Below, piece after piece: positions 1 through 3,982 of a stretch of DNA of 6,190 nt (the first letter of the stretch is position 1; each line of letters starts with the position of its first letter). The notes beneath the pieces are model-generated. The model searched no databases and was not told where the DNA came from. It saw only the letters and a program-made list of their open reading frames with translations. The position numbers and the translations under genes are program-made. The DNA comes from Peptococcaceae bacterium (lineage in GTDB: Bacteria; Bacillota; Dehalobacteriia; UBA7702), in contig DXZC01000119.1 of assembly GCA_019415505.1 (NCBI GenBank), forward strand, positions 1-6,190, written 5' to 3'.

Positions 1-265
1 AAATAAGCTAGAAATGTTTAAAAAAGACTTAACATTTATAAAATAAAAGTTTTTGGCGGATAAAAAATATTAAAAATATAAAAATAATAGTATCAATTGA
101 ATAGCGAAAAGTAGCGTTATTGCTGTGAAATATCTTGGCACAGCGCAGATTATAGATTAAAACACCAGTGTATGGCCTTGGGAGCAGGAGTGCTCCAAGT
201 ATTAAATAATTCAGAGCTTTAATCAATGTGATAAAAAGTTCGGTAGTGGCTAGATTGTATATAAG
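1..265. other. AT-rich intergenic region upstream of the methyltransferase gene
   Basis: I see no gene here that I would defend. The DNA is very AT-rich with A/T runs. A weak inverted repeat (AAATGTT at 12-18 with AACATTT at 31-37) lies near the left edge and could belong to the end of an upstream transcription unit, but it has no clean T tract. A better hairpin lies at 177-199. Two copies of TAGCG at 102-106 and 112-116 are spaced one helical turn apart. The region ends at a sigma-54 promoter, so it is where an enhancer-binding activator would be expected to bind. Confidence 0.6.
177..199. repeat. Inverted repeat upstream of the sigma-54 promoter (candidate activator site)
   Basis: The left arm CTTGG(G)AGC pairs with the right arm GCTCCAAG: eight base pairs with one bulged G and a six-base spacer AGGAGT. 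It lies about 70-90 bases upstream of the -24 element, a usual distance for an enhancer-binding-protein site. No T tract follows on either strand, which argues against an intrinsic terminator. The function is inferred from position only. Confidence 0.3.
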
Positions 266-281
266 TGGCACGGTTTTTGCA
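266..281 (+). promoter_or_regulatory. Sigma-54 (RpoN) promoter of the methyltransferase gene
   Basis: TGGCACGG at 266-273 is followed by TTGCA at 277-281. The invariant GG (267-268) and GC (279-280) are separated by exactly ten bases, the spacing sigma-54 RNA polymerase requires. The match to the TGGCACG-N4-TTGC consensus is essentially complete. Transcription should start near position 292, giving a leader of roughly 85 bases. Such promoters need an ATP-dependent enhancer-binding activator; none is encoded in this window. Confidence 0.85.
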
Positions 282-300
282 TTAAAATATTACGTTGCTT

Positions 301-314
301 TTGCGGGGACGCAA
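301..314 (+). other. Small hairpin in the 5' leader
   Basis: TTGCG pairs with CGCAA around a GGGA tetraloop of the stable GNRA class, about ten bases after the predicted transcription start. It could protect the 5' end of the mRNA. The stem is only five base pairs, so it may have no role. Confidence 0.3.
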
Positions 315-358
315 TTGCCGGCTAACAAAAAATGCTTAAATTAAATTAGTAAAAATAT

Positions 359-367
359 GGAGAGGAG
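359..367 (+). promoter_or_regulatory. Ribosome binding site that sets the methyltransferase start
   Basis: GGAGAGGAG ends ten bases before the ATG at 378. An in-frame ATG at 357 overlaps this purine tract and has no Shine-Dalgarno sequence of its own, only A/T-rich sequence. The start at 378 is therefore preferred. Confidence 0.75.
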
Positions 368-377
368 TGTATTTATA

Positions 378-1823
378 ATGTTTACACAGTATTCTAAATT
401 TCTCACAGATGAGCAAAGAAAAATGGTTCATGAAGCTTCAATGGAGGTTCTTGAAAATACCGGTCTTTTGGTTCATGCCGAATGCGCCAGAGAAATTTTC
501 AAGAAAAATGGTTGCGATGTAGATGCTGAAGGCCATGTAAAAATTCCCCATCAGGTTATTGAAAAGTATATTAAGATGTTCCCCAGCTCCTATACCTTTA
601 CCGCTCAGGATCCCCAATTTGATATTACCATTCCCGAACAGGGTCCCTGCGTTGTAACAGCCAGCTCCGCGCCGTTTGTTTTAGACCCCAAAACCAGAAA
701 ACAAAGACGTGCTACTTCCGACGATATTGCTAATATCGCTCGCCTTATCAATCAACTTCCCGGTTTTAACGTATTTTCCATTTCTACCTTGGCTGATGAT
801 GCTCCCGATGGTCATCTTTCTCTGTACAGATTCTATCCTGCTTTGAAGAACTGCAAAAAACCTGTGCGCAGTAATACTCCGAGATTCTCCGAATTACAGG
901 AAGTCCTGGAGCTTGGTTATACCATTGCCGGTTCCAAGGAAGCCTATATGGAAAGACCCTTCATTAATCACCATTATTGCCCCATCGTTGACCCCTTGGT
1001 AATGGACGTTGAATCCACAGAAACCGTTACTTATTTGGCTCAAGAAGGTCTGCCTGTTTATACCACAGCCCCAGTATCCAATGCTGGTATGACTGTTCCC
1101 ATGAGCAGAATGGGTTCTTTGGTTGTGGGTAATGCGGAATTCTTGGCAATTAACTGCTACTATCAGATGATTCGTGAAGGTATGGAAATTATTTATGCCT
1201 TTTTGCCAACTGTTGCGGATATGCGTATGGGTAATTACACCCCTGGCGCCATTGAAACTGGTATTCTTTCCATGGCTCATGCTGAAATGGCTCAATTCTA
1301 TAATGTGCCCTCCGGCGGTTATATTGGCTTGACTAATTCCCACTGCAATGATGCTCAGAACGGTTATGAGGTTGCCTTTAATACTACTGGCGCCGTTTGC
1401 GCTGGTGCTTCCCTTCTCAACATGGGCGGTCTTCTTGATAGCCTCACCACCTTCGACTTTGCTAAAGCCGTTATAGATAATGAAGTTGCTATGAGCTTGA
1501 AGTCCATGAAAAAGGGTATACCCTTCGATAAGGAAGATTTTGATGAATCTATGAGGCTTATTGACCAGGTTGGCCCCGGCGGATTGTTCATGGAAGAAGC
1601 CCACACCTGTATGAATATGAGAAACGTTGCCTATTTGACAAATCTGGGTTCCAGAGATTTCAGATCTCAGTGGGATGGCAGAGATTTGGAAGCGCGTTGC
1701 TATGATTGGCTCAATGAAAATATGGCAGGTGAAAATCCTGTTGCATTCTCCGCTGAGTTGGACAAGAAGATCCACGAGCAATTCCCCAATCTTTGCAAGG
1801 GCGACGCTGTTTGGAATTATTAA
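378..1823 (+). CDS. MttB-family (COG5598) corrinoid-dependent methyltransferase, non-pyrrolysine type
   Basis: The 481-residue protein has the usual length and organisation of the trimethylamine methyltransferase (MttB) superfamily, cytoplasmic TIM-barrel enzymes that move a methyl group from a quaternary or tertiary amine to the cobalt of a small corrinoid protein. Visible family signatures lie in the C-terminal half: a SHCNDAQNGYE segment (about residues 321-331), an AGASLLNMGGLLDS stretch (342-355), VIDNE (365-369) and VGPGG (398-402). No in-frame TAG interrupts the gene, so it lacks the pyrrolysine of true MttB. Characterised non-pyrrolysine members act on glycine betaine, proline betaine or carnitine; the substrate here cannot be named. 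No corrinoid-protein or reactivase gene adjoins it. It seems monocistronic, with its own sigma-54 promoter and a terminator. A start at 357 would add seven residues but overlaps the ribosome binding site. The family call is firm; the substrate is unknown. Confidence 0.9.
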   Translation: MFTQYSKFLTDEQRKMVHEASMEVLENTGLLVHAECAREIFKKNGCDVDAEGHVKIPHQVIEKYIKMFPSSYTFTAQDPQFDITIPEQGPCVVTASSAPFVLDPKTRKQRRATSDDIANIARLINQLPGFNVFSISTLADDAPDGHLSLYRFYPALKNCKKPVRSNTPRFSELQEVLELGYTIAGSKEAYMERPFINHHYCPIVDPLVMDVESTETVTYLAQEGLPVYTTAPVSNAGMTVPMSRMGSLVVGNAEFLAINCYYQMIREGMEIIYAFLPTVADMRMGNYTPGAIETGILSMAHAEMAQFYNVPSGGYIGLTNSHCNDAQNGYEVAFNTTGAVCAGASLLNMGGLLDSLTTFDFAKAVIDNEVAMSLKSMKKGIPFDKEDFDESMRLIDQVGPGGLFMEEAHTCMNMRNVAYLTNLGSRDFRSQWDGRDLEARCYDWLNENMAGENPVAFSAELDKKIHEQFPNLCKGDAVWNY

Positions 1824-1826
1824 TCT

Positions 1827-1851
1827 TTAATGCTCCCAGTCGGAGCATTAA
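1827..1851. repeat. Perfect inverted repeat just after the methyltransferase stop codon
   Basis: TTAATGCTCC and GGAGCATTAA form a perfect ten-base-pair stem with a five-base loop CAGTC. It begins three bases after the stop codon. No T run follows, so it is probably not a terminator by itself. It may protect the 3' end of the mRNA or work with the terminator that follows. Confidence 0.55.
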
Positions 1852-1861
1852 CCTAAAAACT

Positions 1862-1899
1862 AAGGCTGCGAACAGTAAAATACTGTTTGCAGCCTTTTT
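1862..1899 (+). terminator. Intrinsic terminator after the methyltransferase gene
   Basis: A 14-base-pair stem (GGCTGCGAACAGTA with TACTGTTTGCAGCC, one G-U pair) closes on a three-base AAA loop. Flanking AA and TT extend the stem, and TTTTT at 1895-1899 follows directly. This is a strong rho-independent terminator and separates the methyltransferase transcript from the downstream genes. Confidence 0.92.
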
Positions 1900-2096
1900 A
1901 AGTTAATGGTTTTATCACTAAAATTGCCGTAAAATTTGGCTAAAAACATGGTTAATTTACCGCTGCCAGAAAAAATATTTATGTAGTAATTTTATTAAAA
2001 ATACTAGCCTATATTCCATGCTCCCGTTAGCAGGGGTAAAGGTCATAAGTCTAGGAAAGTACCAGTTTATGGAGGTATTTCCGGATAATTTTCCAT
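1900..2096. other. Intergenic stretch without a confident gene
   Basis: This AT-rich DNA lies between the terminator and the sigma-A promoter. I find no tRNA or known riboswitch. The one notable content is a 36-codon open frame from the ATG at 2018 to a TAG at 2126-2128. It begins MLPLAGVKVISLG, which resembles the N-terminus of class III (CaiB/BaiF) CoA-transferases. It has no Shine-Dalgarno site and runs through the sigma-A promoter, so at most it is a gene remnant. Confidence 0.5.
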
Positions 2097-2125
2097 TTGA
2101 CAAATGTATGATTAAAGGTTATGAT
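2097..2125 (+). promoter_or_regulatory. Sigma-A promoter of the HAD phosphatase gene
   Basis: TTGACA at 2097-2102 (perfect -35) and TATGAT at 2120-2125 (-10, one mismatch) are separated by 17 bases, the optimal spacing. Transcription should start near 2132, leaving a leader of about 45 bases before the start at 2177. The HAD gene is thus likely housekeeping-transcribed, unlike its sigma-54-controlled neighbours. Confidence 0.75.
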
Positions 2126-2176
2126 TAGATTGTATATTAAGCCTAGTTTTAGAAGCAAATTTGGAGGTAAATTTTC

Positions 2177-2815
2177 ATGGCGCTGATGTTTTTTGACTTT
2201 GATGGAGTTTTGGTTGATTCTTTATCAGCTAATTCGGAACAGTTTGTGGCGGCGTGCCACAGCATAGGTATCGACTCTGTCAATTCCAGTGATGATATGT
2301 CAAAATTAAGTGAAGGAAATTTTTACCAGGGCTTGCTTGACATGGGTATATCTCAGGAGAAGGTGGATCAAGCCTTGAAAATATATTCTGAAAAAATACA
2401 GAGCCCTGATTTTCATTTACCAACCTATGAGCCGGTGTTTGAGCTTTTAAAAAAACTGGCGCAAGAATATCCTCTTTATATTGTAACCTCCAATGTTTCC
2501 TTTATGGTGGAACGGGTCATGGGGGAAAACGGGGTGCATAATGTGCGCGATGTCTTAGGCATTGATAAGGAACCCAGTAAAATTAAAAAATTTCAGAAGG
2601 TTATGGCCCAATACCCAGGTGAAAAAACCCTTTTTGTCAGCGATACTAAAGGCGATATATTAGAGGCTAAAGAGGCTGATATAGATGTGCGCATAGGGGT
2701 TACTTGGGGGTGGCAGAAGCCTTGGATTGTGGCCTCTGGCAACCCGGATTATATTTTCGATGACTTTCAGTGTTTGACAGCTTGGTTTGCCGGTTATTTG
2801 AGGGCGACAAAATAA
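2177..2815 (+). CDS. HAD-superfamily hydrolase, probably a small-molecule phosphatase
   Basis: The 212-residue cytoplasmic protein carries the haloacid-dehalogenase motifs in order. Motif I is FFDFDGVLVDS, with the nucleophile Asp7 and the acid/base Asp9. An alpha-helical cap follows (about 15-85). Motif II is YIVTSN (Thr104/Ser105). A lysine-rich stretch KIKK at 135-138 supplies the motif III lysine, and motif IV is VSDTKGDI (Asp156 and Asp160, Mg2+ binding). Layout and length resemble phosphoglycolate-phosphatase-like subfamily I enzymes. GGAGGT at 2163-2168, eight bases upstream, supports the ATG. It has its own sigma-A promoter, and no clear terminator separates it from the eut region, so some read-through is possible. 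The substrate is unknown. A role in clearing a phosphorylated by-product of the eut pathway would be only a guess from proximity. Confidence 0.85.
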   Translation: MALMFFDFDGVLVDSLSANSEQFVAACHSIGIDSVNSSDDMSKLSEGNFYQGLLDMGISQEKVDQALKIYSEKIQSPDFHLPTYEPVFELLKKLAQEYPLYIVTSNVSFMVERVMGENGVHNVRDVLGIDKEPSKIKKFQKVMAQYPGEKTLFVSDTKGDILEAKEADIDVRIGVTWGWQKPWIVASGNPDYIFDDFQCLTAWFAGYLRATK

Positions 2816-2845
2816 CCCAAAAAAGTTAAAAATTCAACCATTAAC

Positions 2846-2874
2846 AAGTCAATTAGGAATTATTAAGTCAATTA
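2846..2874. repeat. Direct repeat upstream of the eut sigma-54 promoter
   Basis: AAGTCAATTA occurs at 2846-2855 and again at 2865-2874, 19 bases apart start to start, close to two helical turns. The copies lie about 90-115 bases upstream of the -24 element, where an enhancer-binding activator usually docks. In AT-rich DNA a ten-base repeat could arise by chance. Confidence 0.35.
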
Positions 2875-2908
2875 TAACTTAGCAGATTTTGCTTTAAATA
2901 TAAATCTT

Positions 2909-2934
2909 ATGGTAAATACCGCTTGTGCTACCAT
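2909..2934. repeat. Inverted repeat upstream of the eut sigma-54 promoter
   Basis: ATGGTA (2909-2914) and TACCAT (2929-2934) form a dyad with a 14-base spacer. A smaller dyad GGTA-AA-TACC lies at 2911-2920, sharing the left arm. It is about 30-50 bases upstream of the -24 element. It is a possible activator or repressor site, supported by symmetry only. Confidence 0.25.
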
Positions 2935-2960
2935 TCCACAGTTATCCAGAGTTGTTTTAT

Positions 2961-2980
2961 TTGGCACGGAAATTGCAATA
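2961..2980 (+). promoter_or_regulatory. Sigma-54 (RpoN) promoter of the eut operon
   Basis: TTGGCACGG at 2961-2969 and TTGCA at 2973-2977 match the sigma-54 consensus. GG (2963-2964) and GC (2975-2976) are separated by exactly ten bases. The element shares TGGCACGG and TTGCA with the promoter in front of the methyltransferase gene. Transcription should start near 2988, giving a leader of about 130 bases before eutS. Enterobacterial eut uses the AraC-type regulator EutR, and many Firmicutes use EutVW antitermination, so this is a different logic. Confidence 0.88.
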
Positions 2981-3117
2981 TATTATTATGCTGAAGAAGC
3001 GTTTTGAAAATCTTGGCTATTTGTGGCGAGGTTTTGCTAATTCTGGGTTTTGGAGGTGAATAAAGGGTTATTACCGAAGGCGGCTAAAAGGCGATGACAA
3101 GAAAGGGCGGTGAGAAG
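2981..3117 (+). other. Leader region of the eut operon
   Basis: I see no terminator and no tandem hairpins of the EutV-binding type here. GGAGGTGA at 3052-3059 is a perfect Shine-Dalgarno sequence with no ATG, GTG or TTG at a usable distance. A 13-codon frame starting GTG at 3056 ends in a TGA at 3095-3097 that overlaps the ATG at 3094. It might be a leader peptide or a vestige, but nothing proves translation. Confidence 0.4.
3104..3113 (+). promoter_or_regulatory. Ribosome binding site that favours the GTG start of eutS
   Basis: GGGCGGTGA is close to GGAGGTGA, and its GGCGG core lies seven bases before the GTG at 3118. The alternative in-frame ATG at 3094 has only AAAAGG immediately before it, or GGCGG ten bases upstream. 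The GTG also brings the protein nearer to the usual EutS length. Confidence 0.55.
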
Positions 3118-3477
3118 GTGGCTTATAACGGAGATCCCAATGAGGATAAACAGCGTGTTATACAAGAGTATGTGCCTGGTAAACAGGTTACGCTCTTACA
3201 TGTAATTGCCCAGCCGGTGGATGATGTTTATGATAAGCTGGGATTACCCCATGCTGGAGCCATTGGTATTCTCACCTTAACCCCTGGAGAAACCGCAATT
3301 ATAGCCGGTGATATAGCTACTAAAGCGGGGGAAGTAAGAATCGGTTTTCTTGACCGTTTTACCGGCGCTTTAACTATTACCGGCGATGTGGCTAGCGTTA
3401 CAGCATCTTTAAAAGCTGTGAATGAGTATCTGGAGGAGTTTTTAGGTTATTCTCCGGCGCCTTTAACAAAATCATGA
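3118..3477 (+). CDS. eutS: EutS, ethanolamine microcompartment shell protein (circularly permuted BMC domain)
   Basis: The 119-residue product is a hexamer-forming shell tile of the EutS/PduU type that helps enclose ethanolamine catabolism. Recognisable segments are RVIQEYVPGKQVTL (residues 13-26, the N-terminal beta-barrel strand region), HAGAIGILTLTPGET (45-59), AGDIATKAG (63-71) and VRIGFLDRFTGAL (73-85). The Gly in HAGA (residue 47) lines up with E. coli Gly39, which bends that hexamer. Enterobacterial EutS is about 111 residues; the extra length is a short polar N-terminus. A start at the ATG at 3094 would add eight more residues (MTRKGGEK). It is the first gene of the operon, behind the sigma-54 promoter, and its TGA overlaps the eutP ATG (ATGA), which indicates translational coupling. 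The identity is certain; the exact start is not. Confidence 0.93.
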   Translation: MAYNGDPNEDKQRVIQEYVPGKQVTLLHVIAQPVDDVYDKLGLPHAGAIGILTLTPGETAIIAGDIATKAGEVRIGFLDRFTGALTITGDVASVTASLKAVNEYLEEFLGYSPAPLTKS

Positions 3478-3920
3478 AAAAGAGAATTATGGCAGTAGGC
3501 CCGGTAGGCACTGGTAAATCCACTTTAATCCAGCGTCTTTACCAGGGCAGTGATGTGAAAAAAACTCAAAGCTTGGAATTTGAAACAAATTCCATCGATA
3601 CGCCAGGTGAATTCGTGGAAAATCCCTTTTATCACCATTGTTTGTTTGCCACAGCCCTGGAAGCGGATCTCATCGTCTTTTTGCAGGACGCGACAGTGGA
3701 TCAGATGCTGTTCCCGCCGGGGTTTGCTACGGGTTTTCCCAAGAAATCCATGGGTGTGGTAACTAAGATTGATAAAGAGGGCGCTGATATTGCTAGAGCG
3801 ATTCGCATTTTGCAAACTTTAGATACAACTGAAGCTGTGTTTATGCCGGTTTCCGCCGTGAGTGGCGAGGGGTTGCCTGAATTGCGTAGCTATATTGAAG
3901 AATTTTTTCACAATCAATGA
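3474..3920 (+). CDS. eutP: EutP/PduV family P-loop protein (GTPase-like, possible acetate kinase)
   Basis: The 148-residue protein keeps the small-GTPase motifs in order: P-loop GPVGTGKST (residues 9-17), DTPGE (42-46), TKID (97-100, guanine specificity) and SAVSGEG (127-133, G5-like). The KKTQSLEF segment before DTPGE is typical of EutP. Salmonella EutP has been reported to have ATP-dependent acetate kinase activity in the ethanolamine pathway, which would link acetyl-phosphate to acetate and ATP. The related PduV has been associated with microcompartment positioning. The ATG overlaps the eutS stop by four bases. The length equals that of typical family members and no motif is damaged. The family call is firm; which biochemical role applies here is open. 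Confidence 0.92.
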   Translation: MKKRIMAVGPVGTGKSTLIQRLYQGSDVKKTQSLEFETNSIDTPGEFVENPFYHHCLFATALEADLIVFLQDATVDQMLFPPGFATGFPKKSMGVVTKIDKEGADIARAIRILQTLDTTEAVFMPVSAVSGEGLPELRSYIEEFFHNQ

Positions 3921-3982
3921 ATAATTGGGCAATAATTTAAAATTTAAATATTTAACAACGCACAAATCAAGGAGGTTTAAGA
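3921..3982 (+). promoter_or_regulatory. eutP-eutB spacer with the eutB ribosome binding site
   Basis: This 62-base AT-rich spacer contains a 12-base palindrome TTAAATATTTAA (3944-3955) and a perfect AAGGAGGT (3969-3976) six bases before the eutB ATG. I see no terminator and no separate promoter, so eutB is probably co-transcribed with eutSP. In several Firmicutes eutV, eutW and eutA occupy this position. Confidence 0.6.

Noticed and set aside
135..150. TTGGCACAGCGC resembling a sigma-54 -24 box
   Set aside because: There is no GC at the required ten-base spacing, so no -12 element.
251..262. TAGATTGTATAT shared with 2126-2137
   Set aside because: A 12-base AT-rich match is expected about once by chance in a window this size, and the two copies sit in different promoter contexts.
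29..271. 80-codon minus-strand frame with hydrophobic stretches
   Set aside because: It lies in AT-rich DNA, its start overlaps the sigma-54 promoter, it has no Shine-Dalgarno sequence, and its composition reflects translated A/T-rich sequence rather than a recognisable protein.
894..1781. Long (295-codon) minus-strand frame opposite the methyltransferase gene
   Set aside because: It is a shadow of a well-recognised conserved gene; the protein resembles no family and arises from codon bias of the sense strand.
3024..3038. Second sigma-54-like element, TGGCGAGG then TTTTGC
   Set aside because: GG and GC are separated by nine rather than ten bases and the -24 box lacks CAC; the true element is at 2961-2980.
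2981..3117. EutV-type tandem hairpins or a cobalamin riboswitch before eutS
   Set aside because: I found no paired hexaloop hairpins, no terminator, and no conserved B12-box-like core in this leader.
3525..3815. Minus-strand frame opposite eutP, and a short + frame inside eutP
   Set aside because: Both overlap the intact eutP gene with all its GTPase motifs, and neither has family resemblance or a ribosome binding site.
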